Source: an uncultured Paracoccaceae bacterium
GTDB lineage: Bacteria; Pseudomonadota; Alphaproteobacteria; Rhodobacterales; Rhodobacteraceae
Reading direction: 5' to 3'
DNA length: 64,000 nucleotides
NCBI GenBank assembly: GCA_943787985.1
Contig: CALSOO010000006.1
Span: forward strand, 372,001-436,000
Each line of letters opens with the position of its first letter. The first letter of the stretch is position 1. The notes below the pieces were generated by a model. The model did no database searches. It saw nothing but the letters and a program-made list of their open reading frames with translations, and was not told the origin of the DNA. This document shows, piece by piece, positions 8,153 through 17,970 of the stretch. Both the position numbers and the translations under genes were made by a program.

Positions 8153-8287
8153 AAGATAGGCACGTCTTGAACGCAGTGTCGTGTGAAATGTTGTGATGTG
8201 TGCCTTGGGATCCATAATTGAACTGAAGCATCATCGCGCCTCGTGCGTTTGTGGATCTTTGATTTGGTCAAAGCTGACTGGTTTGCG

Positions 8288-8566
8288 CTATTTGGCCTGA
8301 AAACGCCCTGTGAATGGGTTTTTTCCGGTTGCAGTCATTTCTAGAAACCGACCTTTCTTGGGCCCGCGTCTTACATGCAGTCCCGGACCTTGTTTTAAGC
8401 TTGCACGTCGTATGCGGGCAGTCAAATGGGCGATTTGAAGCTGTAGGTCTTGATCCTCCAGCAGCGTGTCTTTGTGTTCGCGAATAAGTTTTGCGCGCAA
8501 CTGTTTCAGCTCGCTTACGTTTTCTGACTGGGGCGCCCCAATACTATCGCGCATTCTAACGGACAT
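8288..8566 (-). CDS. Small basic hypothetical protein
   Basis: A 92-residue protein I do not recognise. Residues 15-58 (SENVSELKQLRAKLIREHKD onward) are predicted helical and coiled-coil-like, and the C-terminal third is strongly basic (HVRRGPKKGR). AAAGGAG lies 6 bases upstream of the ATG, which supports it as a real gene despite its size. It sits between the BrnA-like gene (convergent) and a membrane protein gene on the same strand, in a small patch with lower G+C than its surroundings. Confidence 0.6.
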   Translation of the reverse strand: MSVRMRDSIGAPQSENVSELKQLRAKLIREHKDTLLEDQDLQLQIAHLTARIRRASLKQGPGLHVRRGPKKGRFLEMTATGKNPFTGRFQAK

Positions 8567-8632
8567 GTTTGGCTCCTTTTGGTGACGTTAACACAAAACG
8601 TGCCTCTTGCGCTAATCTAACTGAATCGAACT

Positions 8633-9205
8633 TTAGGATATTGTTTCAACTGCCTCTAGAAGTTGCACAATGCCCCCCAACGCAAGGGCTGACAGAAGAC
8701 ACCCGACACCCCACAACAAATAGCTAAGCATATCCTGTTGTGAGTGCAAGTTTTGCGCATTTCGCACTTCCTGCCAGTCTGCGGCGTCTTTAAAGGATGT
8801 TTTTGCGTAACCCCATGCTGCATTGTTTGCGGCTTGTTTGGCTGAATTGTGGACAAAGCCTGCCTGAACCAATTCTTCGTAAATTGCTTCGTATTGTGTG
8901 TGAACATCAAGCGCTTCGGGCCAAGGCCCCATGTCGGCGTAGTCCATTCGCCGAAATACAGAAATTGCGCTGAGCAGGAAAAAAAGTGAACTTATTGTTA
9001 GGACAAGAGCCATAAATGACAGGTAGGCTTGCGCGTTTGATCCTGTGGAAAAAATCAGACTGCGCACAACTGTACCAAATCCAAAGGCCGCAAATGAAAG
9101 AGCAGCAATGGGAATGGCGATGGAAGACCGGATGCTATCGCGTCGGGTGATTTCGAACTCGTAGCGGGTTTGTGCAGACTGGATTTCAAAGTCGAACTTC
9201 TTCAT
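8633..9205 (-). CDS. Unrecognised membrane protein with three predicted TM segments
   Basis: A 190-residue protein. Hydrophobic segments lie at about 31-52, 63-83 and 161-184, and the region between the second and third is a soluble helical part rich in Asn, Ala and Trp. I cannot assign a family; the layout recalls small SLATT-like two-helix membrane proteins but no motif settles it. Base composition is unusual: rows beginning at 8701, 8761 and 8941 count 28, 31 and 23 G+C of 60, against 39 of 60 in a carB row at 9541. No strong ribosome binding site is visible. Possibly acquired DNA. Confidence 0.6.
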   Translation of the reverse strand: MKKFDFEIQSAQTRYEFEITRRDSIRSSIAIPIAALSFAAFGFGTVVRSLIFSTGSNAQAYLSFMALVLTISSLFFLLSAISVFRRMDYADMGPWPEALDVHTQYEAIYEELVQAGFVHNSAKQAANNAAWGYAKTSFKDAADWQEVRNAQNLHSQQDMLSYLLWGVGCLLSALALGGIVQLLEAVETIS

Positions 9206-9236
9206 CCATTCAGCATAGTCATTCCCGGCAAACGTG

Positions 9237-12200
9237 TCACCCCTGCAGTGACTTCACCACAACATCACCCTCAGCTTGCTCTTTGATCGCCAATGCGGCG
9301 GCGTGGCTGGCGGCGGCTGTCGTGAAGTAGGGGATTTTGTCATACAGCGCGATGGAGCGGATGGATTTGGAATCCTCGACCGCTTGTGCCCCTTCGGTCG
9401 TGTTCATCACCATGTGTATGCCGCCGTCTTTCATCATGTCGGTGATGTCGGGGCGCCCCTCATAGACTTTGTTCACGATCCCGCAGTCCACTCCGTTTTC
9501 CACAAGCCAGGCTGCCGTGCCGCGCGTCCCCACAAAGGTGAACCCGAGTGTCGTCAGAACCCGCGCGCCGTCGAGCATGTCGGCGGTTTTGTCCGCGTCT
9601 TTGATCGAGATGAACACGCAGCCTTCCCGTGGCAGCGGGTTGCCCGCCCCCATTTGCGCTTTGAGGAAGGCCCGCGGGAAGGTGCGATCCCAGCCCATGA
9701 CTTCGCCGGTCGAACGCATTTCCGGCCCCAGAATGGTGTCTACACCCGGGAAGCGGGCAAAGGGCAGAACCGCCTCTTTGACCGAGAACCATGGCATGTT
9801 CGGATCGGCCAGTGTCATCGGATCGCCCAGTGGCAGCACGTCGTCGTAGCCTGCGTTGGTGTCGTAGGGCGCGCGCATCGGGAAGTTGGAGAGCGGCTCG
9901 CCCGCCATGACCCGTGCTGCGATGGATGCGATGGCGCTGTCGGTGGCTTTGGCCACGAAAGGCACTGTGCGCGAGGCGCGCGGGTTCACTTCGATGAGGA
10001 AGATCTCTCCGTCCTTGATCGCGAACTGGATGTTCATCAGTCCCACGACCTTTAGCCCATGCGCCAGCGCGTGGGTTTGTTTTTCGATCTCTGCGATGAT
10101 CTCTTTGGACAGGGAGTAGGGTGGCAAGGAGCAGGCGCTGTCACCCGAGTGCACGCCGGCCTCTTCGATGTGTTGCATGATGCCTGCCACGTGCACGTCT
10201 GTGCCGTCGCAGATCGCGTCCACGTCCAGTTCCACAGCACCCGACAGGTAGCTGTCGAGCAGAACGGGGCTGTCGCCTGACACCACCACGGCCTCGGAGA
10301 TGTAGCGTTCCAGTTGCGTCTGATCGCGCACGATTTCCATGGCGCGTCCCCCCAAGACGTAGGAGGGGCGGATGACCAGCGGGAAGCCGATGTCGCCTGC
10401 AATTTCGAGCGCTTCGGCGTCGGAATGCGCCAGCCCGTTGTGCGGCTGTTTGAGGCCAAGGTCCTGCACCAGTGCCTGAAAGCGTTCGCGGTCTTCGGCG
10501 AGGTCGATGGCGTCGGGCGTCGTTCCAAGGATCGGGATGCCTTCATCCTGAAGCGCTTGGGCGATTTTCAGCGGGGTTTGCCCGCCGAATTGCACGATGA
10601 CGCCGTGCAATGTGCCGTTTTCCTGCTCAACCCGCAGGATTTCCATGACGTGCTCGAAGGTGAGCGGTTCAAAATACAATCTGTCCGAGGTGTCGTAGTC
10701 CGTGGACACGGTTTCGGGGTTGCAGTTGATCATGATGGTTTCATAGCCCGCGTCCGTCAGCGCGAAACAGGCGTGACAGCAGCAGTAGTCGAATTCGATC
10801 CCTTGCCCGATCCGGTTTGGCCCACCGCCCAAAATCACGACTTTGTTGCGCTCGGATGGCCGTGCTTCGCATTCCACATCGCCCATCATCGGGGCCTCAT
10901 AGGTGGAGTACATATAGGGGGTTTGCGCCTCGAATTCGGCGGCGCAGGTGTCGATCCGTTTGAAGCAGGCCACGACGCCGAGGTTCTGGCGCGCTTTGCG
11001 GACGTTGTTTTCGTCCCGTCCTGTCAGTTTGCCAAGGCGGGCATCGGTGAAGCCCATCATTTTCAACGCGCGCAGTCCTGATTCTGTCAGGGGCAAGCCG
11101 TTTTTGATGACTTCGGCTTCCGCCTCCACGATTTCGCGGATCCGGTCGAGGAACCATGGATCGAATTTGGTCACGGCAAAGATGTCGTCGTTGCCCAGTC
11201 CGTGCCGCATCGCTTGCGCGATGGTGCGCATCCGGTCGGGGGTGACTTGGGACAGGGCGTTGATCACTGCCGCTTTGTCCGGCGCGCCGGGAATGTCGAT
11301 GTCATCAAACCCCGTCAGGCCCGATTCCATCGATGCGAGCGCCTTTTGCAGCGATTCGTGGATCGTGCGCCCGATCGCCATGGCCTCCCCCACGGATTTC
11401 ATCGCGGTTGTCAGGTAGGGTTCGGAGCCCGGAAATTTCTCGAACGCGAATTTCGGAATTTTGGTGACGATGTAGTCGATGGTCGGCTCAAAGGACGCAG
11501 GGGTCACTTTGGTGATGTCGTTGTCGAGCTCGTCGAGCGTGTATCCAACCGCCAGTTTCGCCGCGATTTTGGCAATCGGGAAGCCGGTGGCCTTGGAGGC
11601 CAGCGCTGAAGAGCGCGACACGCGCGGGTTCATTTCGATCACGACCATTCGGCCATCTGCCGGGTTCACGGCCCACTGCACATTAGAACCGCCCGTTTCC
11701 ACCCCGATTTCGCGCAAAACCGCGATCGAGTGGTTGCGCATGATCTGGTATTCTTTGTCCGTCAACGTGAGGGCAGGGGCGACAGTGATGGAATCACCAG
11801 TGTGCACGCCCATCGGGTCCACGTTTTCGATGGCACAGACGATAATCGCGTTGTCGGCGGTGTCGCGCACCACTTCCATTTCGAATTCTTTCCAGCCGAT
11901 CAGGGATTCGTCCACTAGGATTTGCCCCACCGGAGAGGCGTCCATGCCGGAGCGGCAGAAGTGTTCGTAGTCATCGCGATTGTAGGCGATCCCGCCGCCG
12001 GTGCCGCCCATGGTAAAGGCCGGGCGGATGATCGCAGGCAAGCCCACAACGTCAAGCGCGTCGACCGCCAGTTGCACACCTGCGGCAAGGTCTTTTTTGC
12101 CGTCAGCCCCTTTGGGCGCTGTGATAATGGTGGCGCGCGGGTTTTCGATGCCAAGGCGGTCCATTGCCTCGCGGAACAGCTTGCGATCTTCTGCCATTTC

Positions 12201-12569
12201 AATGGCTTCGCGCTTGGCGCCGATCATTTCGACGTTGTATTTGTCGAGGATGCCCATCTCTTCGAGGGCGAGGGATGTGTTCAATCCGGTTTGACCGCCC
12301 ATCGTGGGCAGGAGCGCATCGGGACGCTCTTTTTCGATGATTTTGGCAACAACTTCGGGGGTGATGGGCTCGATGTAGGTCGCATCCGCCAACCCGGGGT
12401 CTGTCATGATAGTCGCAGGGTTGGAGTTGACCAGAATGATCCGGTATCCCTCTTCGCGCAGCGCCTTACAGGCTTGTGCGCCAGAGTAGTCGAATTCGCA
12501 GGCTTGCCCGATAACGATGGGTCCCGCACCAATGATCATGATCGACTTTATGTCGGTTCTTTTTGGCAT
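9237..12569 (-). CDS. carB: Carbamoyl-phosphate synthase large subunit
   Basis: Makes carbamoyl phosphate from bicarbonate, ATP and glutamine-derived ammonia for arginine and pyrimidine synthesis, working with CarA, which is not in this window. At 1110 residues it has the full length. The two homologous ATP-grasp halves are obvious: [21 protein letters not shown] opens the first and [20 protein letters not shown] the second, and each has an EVNPR/EMNPR metal-binding motif. The C-terminal allosteric MGS-like domain begins near [11 protein letters not shown]. The ATG at 12569 ([10 protein letters not shown]) is used; 12 upstream in-frame residues do not belong to the family. Confidence 0.97.
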   Translation of the reverse strand: MPKRTDIKSIMIIGAGPIVIGQACEFDYSGAQACKALREEGYRIILVNSNPATIMTDPGLADATYIEPITPEVVAKIIEKERPDALLPTMGGQTGLNTSLALEEMGILDKYNVEMIGAKREAIEMAEDRKLFREAMDRLGIENPRATIITAPKGADGKKDLAAGVQLAVDALDVVGLPAIIRPAFTMGGTGGGIAYNRDDYEHFCRSGMDASPVGQILVDESLIGWKEFEMEVVRDTADNAIIVCAIENVDPMGVHTGDSITVAPALTLTDKEYQIMRNHSIAVLREIGVETGGSNVQWAVNPADGRMVVIEMNPRVSRSSALASKATGFPIAKIAAKLAVGYTLDELDNDITKVTPASFEPTIDYIVTKIPKFAFEKFPGSEPYLTTAMKSVGEAMAIGRTIHESLQKALASMESGLTGFDDIDIPGAPDKAAVINALSQVTPDRMRTIAQAMRHGLGNDDIFAVTKFDPWFLDRIREIVEAEAEVIKNGLPLTESGLRALKMMGFTDARLGKLTGRDENNVRKARQNLGVVACFKRIDTCAAEFEAQTPYMYSTYEAPMMGDVECEARPSERNKVVILGGGPNRIGQGIEFDYCCCHACFALTDAGYETIMINCNPETVSTDYDTSDRLYFEPLTFEHVMEILRVEQENGTLHGVIVQFGGQTPLKIAQALQDEGIPILGTTPDAIDLAEDRERFQALVQDLGLKQPHNGLAHSDAEALEIAGDIGFPLVIRPSYVLGGRAMEIVRDQTQLERYISEAVVVSGDSPVLLDSYLSGAVELDVDAICDGTDVHVAGIMQHIEEAGVHSGDSACSLPPYSLSKEIIAEIEKQTHALAHGLKVVGLMNIQFAIKDGEIFLIEVNPRASRTVPFVAKATDSAIASIAARVMAGEPLSNFPMRAPYDTNAGYDDVLPLGDPMTLADPNMPWFSVKEAVLPFARFPGVDTILGPEMRSTGEVMGWDRTFPRAFLKAQMGAGNPLPREGCVFISIKDADKTADMLDGARVLTTLGFTFVGTRGTAAWLVENGVDCGIVNKVYEGRPDITDMMKDGGIHMVMNTTEGAQAVEDSKSIRSIALYDKIPYFTTAAASHAAALAIKEQAEGDVVVKSLQG

Positions 12570-12734
12570 GGTTTTAGACCCCCGGATATGTGCAGCGTGT
12601 ACCACCTGTGGCAGGTAGCAAATTGTCGTGGGTTATAGGCGTTGCACAGGCTGGTGCAAGGGTATTCGGTGCGCAAATTTGCGGGTTTTGGCCCTTTGGC
12701 GGGTCTTGTGGGGCGGTGCGCGCCTTTGGGTCGC

Positions 12735-13496
12735 TCAAAGTGCGGCGACTGCGTCCAGATAGGTGCGCACGGCCGCTTCAAAGGCGCGGGGACGTTGGGC
12801 ATGCAACCAGTGACCTGCGTCCGGAATTTTGGCGAACCGCGCATTCGGGAAGCGTGCTTTGATGGTGTCGCGGTCTTTGGAGCGCACGTAGTCGGACGTG
12901 GCCCCTGACAGGAACAGGGTGGGGCCGTCGAACTGTGTTTCAAAATGGGGGAAGGAAATGATCTTGGGCATTTCGGCTTCGAGCACGTCCAGATTGAGTT
13001 TCCAGCGCTTGCCTGTCACGTCGAGGGATTGGAGCAGAAAGGCCTGGATGTCAGGATCAACGCCGGCGCTGTCAAGCTGTGCGGCCGCGTCCGAGCGGCG
13101 CGTGACCTGTGACAGGTCCACCGCTTTCATGGCGTGGATGTTGTGCACTTGAGTGTGGGTATAGGGAACGGGCGCGATATCAGCGACAATCAGGCTGTTG
13201 ATCAAGGCAGGCTGTGTCAGGGCCAGCGTCATAGAGGCTTTGCCCCCCATAGAGTGCCCCAACACATCCATTGGCGCACCGATGCGGGTGATGACGTCTG
13301 CCAGATCCTGCGCCATGTCGGGATAGCTGTTGGTGGAAAAATGCGGGCTGTCGCCGTGGTTGCGCATATCCACTGTTATGATGCGTCGCGTGTCCGAGAG
13401 GCGTTTGGAAATGACCCCCCAGTTGCGGGCAGAGCCGTAAAGGCCGTGGACGATCAAAAGGGCAGGGCCGCTGCCGATGTCTGTATATTCTAGCAT
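12735..13496 (-). CDS. Alpha/beta-fold hydrolase, YbfF-like esterase
   Basis: A 253-residue cytosolic serine hydrolase. The oxyanion region is LIVHGLYGSARNWG, the nucleophile elbow is VLGHSMGGKASM (Ser about 98) and the catalytic histidine is in PDAGHWLHAQRP (about 227). The N-terminal DMRNHGDSPH is typical of the YbfF esterase group, which hydrolyses short acyl and thioester substrates in vitro. The natural substrate is unknown. It is probably a single-gene unit between carB and the divergent small membrane protein gene. Confidence 0.88.
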   Translation of the reverse strand: MLEYTDIGSGPALLIVHGLYGSARNWGVISKRLSDTRRIITVDMRNHGDSPHFSTNSYPDMAQDLADVITRIGAPMDVLGHSMGGKASMTLALTQPALINSLIVADIAPVPYTHTQVHNIHAMKAVDLSQVTRRSDAAAQLDSAGVDPDIQAFLLQSLDVTGKRWKLNLDVLEAEMPKIISFPHFETQFDGPTLFLSGATSDYVRSKDRDTIKARFPNARFAKIPDAGHWLHAQRPRAFEAAVRTYLDAVAAL

Positions 13497-13567
13497 GGCT
13501 GTGGGTTAGCGGGATTCGTGCGCTTGCGCCAGTCTGCTGTGGCGCGGTATGACGGGTCATTACCACG

Positions 13568-13933
13568 ATGGATGACATCAACGCCAAGGCAGAGGCCGTG
13601 CGCGCCAAGATCGAAGAGCGGTTGCGCGTCAAAGCGCGCGACCTGCCGCGCGCAATGGCCAAAGCCGGGCGACGCCTGCCGCGCAAGCTGCAGGCTCAGG
13701 CGCAAGTGATCGTCGATGCGCAATCGCTTGGCGGACATCCCAAACTGACGCGCATGGTGGATATGGCCGCGATTGAACGGGACCATGATGTGATTGTCGC
13801 ACAGTTGGACCAGATTGACCCCGCCGATGTGCGCCGTGGCGCGTTGCTGGCGCTGCTGGGGGATATCGCGTTCAAACTCTTGTTTGTGATTGCCGCCTTT
13901 ATCGTTTGGCTGTGGTGGTCCGGCACGATATAG
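13568..13933 (+). CDS. Small hypothetical protein with a C-terminal TM anchor
   Basis: A 121-residue protein with a strongly basic, helical N-terminal part (AKAEAVRAKIEERLRVKARDLPRAMAKAGRRLPRKL), a middle linker and one C-terminal transmembrane segment (DIAFKLLFVIAAFIVWLWW, about 98-116). I do not recognise a characterised family. It would be a tail-anchored inner-membrane protein with its bulk in the cytosol. Its last codons overlap the likely promoter of the TetR gene that follows. Confidence 0.7.
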   Translation: MDDINAKAEAVRAKIEERLRVKARDLPRAMAKAGRRLPRKLQAQAQVIVDAQSLGGHPKLTRMVDMAAIERDHDVIVAQLDQIDPADVRRGALLALLGDIAFKLLFVIAAFIVWLWWSGTI

Positions 13934-13935
13934 GC

Positions 13936-13948
13936 TGAACAACGTTCA
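13936..13948. promoter_or_regulatory. Operator copy 1 (TGAAC-N3-GTTCA) before the TetR gene
   Basis: Perfect dyad TGAACAACGTTCA. It starts four bases after a possible -10 hexamer GATATA (13927-13932) and 17 bases before the TetR ATG. The same dyad occurs twice before the PspA gene, which points to autoregulation by the TetR protein. Confidence 0.75.
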
Positions 13949-13964
13949 AAGGTGTGAGGCCGCG

Positions 13965-14555
13965 ATGGCAGGCAAGGTACAAGAGCGCAAAGCAAGATTG
14001 CGCGAAACACTCATAGATGTGACCGAGGCGCAGATTGTCTCTGGCGGGCTTGGCTCGATCAAAGCGCGTGACATTGCCAAAAAGGCAGGCTGCGCGCTGG
14101 GCGCGATTTACACAGCCTTTGCCGATATCAACGCACTTGTGATGGCGGTGAACTTGCGCACGTTCCAGAAACTGGGCGCTCGGGTGACGGCGGCGGTTGA
14201 GCAGTCCAAAGGTGAAACCCCCAATGCCCAGTTGATTGCGATGTCCAAAGCCTACCTTGGATTTGCCGTGGACAACACGCATCTGTGGCGCGCGCTGTTT
14301 GATCTGGACATGTCCGTGGAAAGTGCCGTGCCGGATTGGTACATGCAGGCGCTTGGCCAGTTGTTTGCCCACATCGAAGTGCCATTGGTGCAGCTTTTCC
14401 CCGATTTGCCTGCGGATGAGCTGGATCTGATGGTGCGCGCATTGTTTTCCTCTGTGCATGGTATTGTGCTGTTGGGGCTGCAAAACCGCATCTCTGCAGT
14501 GCCGAGCGACCAGATCGAGATGATGATCGGACAGCTTTTATCCCAGATCGGGTGA
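13965..14555 (+). CDS. TetR/AcrR-family repressor of the adjacent PspA operon
   Basis: A 196-residue regulator with an N-terminal TetR helix-turn-helix (IKARDIAKKAGCALGAIYTAFADINALVMAV, about 27-57) and a ligand-binding domain like the WHG type (HLWRALFDLDMS). I set the start at the ATG at 13965 (MAGKVQERKARLRETL) because the dyad and likely promoter occupy the in-frame extension from 13890. TGAAC-N3-GTTCA dyads flank the gene on both sides, once at its own promoter and twice before the PspA gene. That is direct sequence evidence for a local regulon; the inducer is unknown. Confidence 0.9.
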   Translation: MAGKVQERKARLRETLIDVTEAQIVSGGLGSIKARDIAKKAGCALGAIYTAFADINALVMAVNLRTFQKLGARVTAAVEQSKGETPNAQLIAMSKAYLGFAVDNTHLWRALFDLDMSVESAVPDWYMQALGQLFAHIEVPLVQLFPDLPADELDLMVRALFSSVHGIVLLGLQNRISAVPSDQIEMMIGQLLSQIG

Positions 14556-14561
14556 ATTTTT

Positions 14562-14597
14562 TGAACGATGTTCATTTTTATACTTGAACATTGTTCA
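14562..14597. promoter_or_regulatory. Two operator copies flanking a -10 box before the PspA gene
   Basis: TGAACGATGTTCA (14562-14574) and TGAACATTGTTCA (14585-14597) are perfect TGAAC-N3-GTTCA dyads with centres 23 bp apart, about two helical turns. A consensus-like -10 hexamer TATACT lies at 14579-14584, exactly between them. A repressor on both sites would cover the promoter. The PspA ATG follows 16 bases after the second dyad. Confidence 0.85.
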
Positions 14598-14612
14598 CGA
14601 AAAGGAAAGCAC

Positions 14613-15287
14613 ATGTTTGGAACTCTTAAGACACTTATCACTGGCGTAAATGCACGGGCCGAAGAGCAAGTTCGCCAAATCTATTCCATTGAGCTGATCG
14701 AGCAGAAAATCCGCGAAGCCCAAGATGGCCTGAAGGCCGCGAAATACACATTGGCCGGTTTGGTCATGCGCTCCCGCTCTGAAGAGCGTTTGATCGTCAC
14801 CTTGCAAGAGCGCATCAAGGATCTGATGCTCCGCGCTGGTGAAGCGATGCAAGGCGGTCGCGAGGATCTGGCCGCGGATGCCGCGCAGGCCGTTGCCGAT
14901 CTGGAGAACGAGATAGGCGTGCGCCGTGACACGGCCAGCCGTCTGGAAAGCCGCATTTTGCGCCTGCGCGCTTCGGTCGAGACTGCCAACCGTCGTATCA
15001 TCGACCTGAAGCAGGGCGCGATTTCCGCCAAGGCTGTCAAACGCGAGCATGATATGCAGTCGCGACTGGGCCGCACGATTTCGCAAGACAGCCCCATGGA
15101 TGAGGCCGATGCCTTGATCAAATCCGTTTTGGGCCGTGATGACCCGTTCGAGCAGCGCGAGATCCTCAACGAGATCGACGAGGGACTGTCCCATGACGGC
15201 GTCGCGGATCGCATGGCCGCCGCAGGTTTCGGCGCCTCGACCAAGACAACGGCCGCCGATATTTTGCAGCGTCTCGCCACAAAATAA
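14613..15287 (+). CDS. pspA: PspA/IM30-family membrane stress protein
   Basis: A 224-residue, almost entirely helical coiled-coil protein (LIEQKIREAQDGLKAAKYTLAGLVMRSRSEE and later heptads), matching the PspA/IM30 family that binds stressed inner membrane through ESCRT-III-like assemblies. The N-terminus MFGTLKTLITGVNARAEEQ is a short amphipathic-helix version of the family start. AAAGGAAAG lies before the ATG. The gene is separated from YiaA-like coding by 78 bases and shares its terminator. The usual PspF activator and sigma-54 promoter are absent; control appears to be by the adjacent TetR protein. Confidence 0.88.
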   Translation: MFGTLKTLITGVNARAEEQVRQIYSIELIEQKIREAQDGLKAAKYTLAGLVMRSRSEERLIVTLQERIKDLMLRAGEAMQGGREDLAADAAQAVADLENEIGVRRDTASRLESRILRLRASVETANRRIIDLKQGAISAKAVKREHDMQSRLGRTISQDSPMDEADALIKSVLGRDDPFEQREILNEIDEGLSHDGVADRMAAAGFGASTKTTAADILQRLATK

Positions 15288-15365
15288 CAACAAATCAACA
15301 CAAATTGTTCCTGAAACAACCACGTATGGGCACCAGATTGCCCTCAGAAAAACCGGAGAGATAAA

Positions 15366-15647
15366 ATGTATAACGAGAATTCAGACAACGGTATGATCCT
15401 GACCATCAACATGGCGGGCGTGTTTCTGGCCTATGCTTTGCTGGCGATTTCCTTGTGGATGTCCACAGAAGTGCCACTGTCCACCAAAGGCTACTGGGGT
15501 ATGGGCATCGTGCTTTTGACCATCAGCCTTATCAATGTTGTGAAATACCGCTTTGACCAGCGCTCCAGCACGGACCGCATCCGCCGCATCGAAGACGCCA
15601 AAAACGAAAAATTGTTGGAAGAATTTGTGAGCGACACAAAGGGCTAA
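15366..15647 (+). CDS. YiaA/YiaB-type two-helix inner-membrane protein
   Basis: A 93-residue protein with two transmembrane helices (MILTINMAGVFLAYALLAISLWM and GYWGMGIVLLTISLINVVKY) and a charged cytosolic tail (RRIEDAKNEKLLEEFV), as in the YiaA/B two-helix family. It follows the PspA gene with its own ribosome binding site (CCGGAGAGATAAA) and is closed by a strong terminator, so the two form a defined operon. A role as the membrane partner of PspA, in the way PspB or PspC act elsewhere, is inference from position. Confidence 0.85.
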   Translation: MYNENSDNGMILTINMAGVFLAYALLAISLWMSTEVPLSTKGYWGMGIVLLTISLINVVKYRFDQRSSTDRIRRIEDAKNEKLLEEFVSDTKG

Positions 15648-15670
15648 ACCCGACCCTCATCGAGAATAGA

Positions 15671-15703
15671 AAAAGGCGGGCTGTTATGGCCCGCCTTTTT
15701 TTG
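15671..15703 (+). terminator. Rho-independent terminator of the PspA operon
   Basis: AAGGCGGGC and GCCCGCCTT form a 9-bp G+C-rich stem with a TGTTATG loop, followed by a T-run. It lies 24 bases past the YiaA-like stop. The convergent glyA gene ends just beyond at 15727. Confidence 0.93.
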
Positions 15704-15726
15704 TGTTTGCGCCGCTCGGGGCGGTT

Positions 15727-17022
15727 CTAATGGTTTGGATACAGCGGGAAACGCGCGCACATTTGCGCCACTTCGGCTTTGACTTTGGCCTCGACCGCGT
15801 CATTGCCGTCCTCGCCGTTGGCCGCCAAGCCGTCGACCACTTCATTGATCCAATCCGCGATCTGGCGGAATTCGGCCTCTGCGAACCCGCGCGTCGTGCC
15901 CGCAGGCGAGCCCAAACGGATACCCGATGTGATCATCGGCTTTTCGTTGTCAAACGGCACACCGTTTTTGTTGCAGGTGATGTGGGCGCGCCCCAATGCT
16001 TTTTCGGTCGCGTTGCCTTTGACGCCTTTGGGGCGCAAATCCACCAACATCAAGTGGGTGTCGGTGCCATGCGTGACCGTATCCAGCCCGCCTTTGATCA
16101 ACTGGTCCGACATGGCTTGGGCGTTCTTGATGACTTGCTGGATGTAGCCTTTGAACTCGGGACGCAACGCTTCGCCAAAGGCGACGGCCTTGGCCGCGAT
16201 GACATGCATCAGGGGGCCGCCCTGAATCCCCGGGAAAATGGCGGAGTTGAACTTTTTCGCCATTGCTTCGTCGTTGGTCAGGATCATGCCGCCACGTGGT
16301 CCGCGCAGGGTCTTGTGGGTCGTGGTTGTGGCCACATGCACATGCGGAAAGGGGTTGGGGTATTCGTCTGCTGCGATCAAACCGGCAAAGTGGGCCACAT
16401 CCGCAAGCACATAAGCGCCAACCATATCCGCAATTTCACGGATGCGCGCAAAGTCGATGACGCGCGGGATGGCAGAGCCGCCGGCGATGATCATTTTGGG
16501 TTTGTGCTCTTTGGCGAGGGCTTCGATTTCATCGTAATCAATGTCGAGCGTGTCGCGGCGCACACCGTATTGCACAGCGTTGAACCACTTGCCGGATTGG
16601 TTGGGCTTGGCGCCGTGCGTCAGGTGCCCCCCAGCGTCCAGAGACATGCCAAGGATCGTATCACCGGGCTGCAAGAGGGCTTGAAACACTCCTTGGTTGG
16701 CTTGGGAACCCGAGTTGGGCTGCACGTTGGCAAAGCCGCAACCGAACAGTTCCTTGGCACGTTCAATGGCAAGGTTTTCTGCAATATCAACGTATTGGCA
16801 CCCGCCGTAATAGCGCCGACCCGGATAACCTTCGGCGTATTTGTTGGTCATCACGGACCCTTGGGCCTCCATGACGGCCGCGGACACGATGTTTTCTGAC
16901 GCGATCAATTCGATTTCATCGCGCTGCCGACCCAGTTCGGAGGTGATAGAGCCGAACAGCTCGGGGTCGCGGTCTGAGAGGGATTGGGTGAAAAAATCGT
17001 TTGAATCTTTTGAGGCGGTCAT
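15727..17022 (-). CDS. glyA: Serine hydroxymethyltransferase
   Basis: PLP enzyme interconverting serine and glycine with tetrahydrofolate, the main source of one-carbon units. At 431 residues it has standard length. The PLP lysine is in [14 protein letters not shown] (Lys 237), and [19 protein letters not shown] and [14 protein letters not shown] are family signatures. The ATG at 17022 gives [11 protein letters not shown] with GGAG upstream; the long in-frame extension to 17691 overlaps nadK on the other strand and is not protein-like. It is transcribed divergently from nadK. Confidence 0.97.
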   Translation of the reverse strand: MTASKDSNDFFTQSLSDRDPELFGSITSELGRQRDEIELIASENIVSAAVMEAQGSVMTNKYAEGYPGRRYYGGCQYVDIAENLAIERAKELFGCGFANVQPNSGSQANQGVFQALLQPGDTILGMSLDAGGHLTHGAKPNQSGKWFNAVQYGVRRDTLDIDYDEIEALAKEHKPKMIIAGGSAIPRVIDFARIREIADMVGAYVLADVAHFAGLIAADEYPNPFPHVHVATTTTHKTLRGPRGGMILTNDEAMAKKFNSAIFPGIQGGPLMHVIAAKAVAFGEALRPEFKGYIQQVIKNAQAMSDQLIKGGLDTVTHGTDTHLMLVDLRPKGVKGNATEKALGRAHITCNKNGVPFDNEKPMITSGIRLGSPAGTTRGFAEAEFRQIADWINEVVDGLAANGEDGNDAVEAKVKAEVAQMCARFPLYPNH

Positions 17023-17214
17023 GACGCTGGCTCCGAATTGTCCGTTTGATTTGGCGTTTCGTATCGGAAACAGCACGGTTTCGAAAGCATGTAAAGCGAC
17101 GCACCTACCTTTAATCACGGCAAAGCTGGTGATGGGGGGAAATTTGTGATTGTTTCGGAGCAAGTTGGCCGCCATCGGAAACAACGGCCACGCACGCGAC
17201 CAAAAGGACGGGCC

Positions 17215-17970
17215 ATGAAAATTGCATTTGCCGCCAGCCGCACCCCCGTGGCACAGACCGCGCGCGCGGCGCTGATTGGTCGCTACGGCGATGTTCCGAT
17301 GGAAGAGGCAGAGGTCATTGTCGCGCTGGGGGGCGATGGATTTATGCTCCAGACCCTGCATTTCACAGAAAAACTGTCCTCTGCTGTTTACGGAATGAAC
17401 CGGGGCACCATCGGGTTTTTGATGAATGAATACAGCGAAAGCGATCTGATTGATCGTCTTGAAGCCGCCGAGATCGAGCGGGTGAACCCTTTGGTCATGG
17501 ACGCCACGGACAGTGCAGGCAAATCCCATCAGGCGCTGGCGATCAACGAAGTGTCTTTGCTGCGCACCAGCGCGCAGGCCGCCAAGCTGCGCATCACTGT
17601 GGACGGGCGTCTGCGTATGGAAGAGCTGGTGTGTGACGGCGCGCTCGTGGCGACGCCTGCGGGCTCGACCGCTTACAACTATTCCGCCCACGGTCCTGTT
17701 TTGCCCATTGGCTCGGATGTTCTGGCGCTGACGGCGGTTGCCGCATTTCGCCCCCGTCGTTGGCGCGGCGCGTTGCTGCCCAAAACTGCCACAGTGCGGT
17801 TTGATGTTCTGGAGGCAGATAAGCGTCCGGTGATGGCCGAAGCGGATTCGCGGTCGTTCAAGAACATCACGTCAGTGGTGATCCGCTCCAATGCGGAGAT
17901 CACCCACCGGATCCTGTTTGACCCCGGCCATGGATTGGAAGAGCGCCTGATTTCAGAGCAGTTCAGTTGA
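17215..17970 (+). CDS. nadK: NAD kinase
   Basis: Phosphorylates NAD to NADP in the cytosol. The 251-residue protein is a short alphaproteobacterial form. The hallmark GGDG lies at residues 39-42 ([16 protein letters not shown]), followed by [14 protein letters not shown] and the nucleotide-binding [21 protein letters not shown]. The ATG at 17215 follows AAAAGGACGGGCC. Its stop overlaps the start of the FrhB-like gene, so the two are probably translated together. Confidence 0.96.
   Translation: MKIAFAASRTPVAQTARAALIGRYGDVPMEEAEVIVALGGDGFMLQTLHFTEKLSSAVYGMNRGTIGFLMNEYSESDLIDRLEAAEIERVNPLVMDATDSAGKSHQALAINEVSLLRTSAQAAKLRITVDGRLRMEELVCDGALVATPAGSTAYNYSAHGPVLPIGSDVLALTAVAAFRPRRWRGALLPKTATVRFDVLEADKRPVMAEADSRSFKNITSVVIRSNAEITHRILFDPGHGLEERLISEQFS

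Noticed and set aside
11922..12638. Long open frame opposite carB
   Set aside because: Antisense shadow of a highly conserved gene, produced by G+C-rich third positions.
15703..16899. 398-codon open frame opposite glyA
   Set aside because: Antisense shadow; it begins in the terminator and has no family features.
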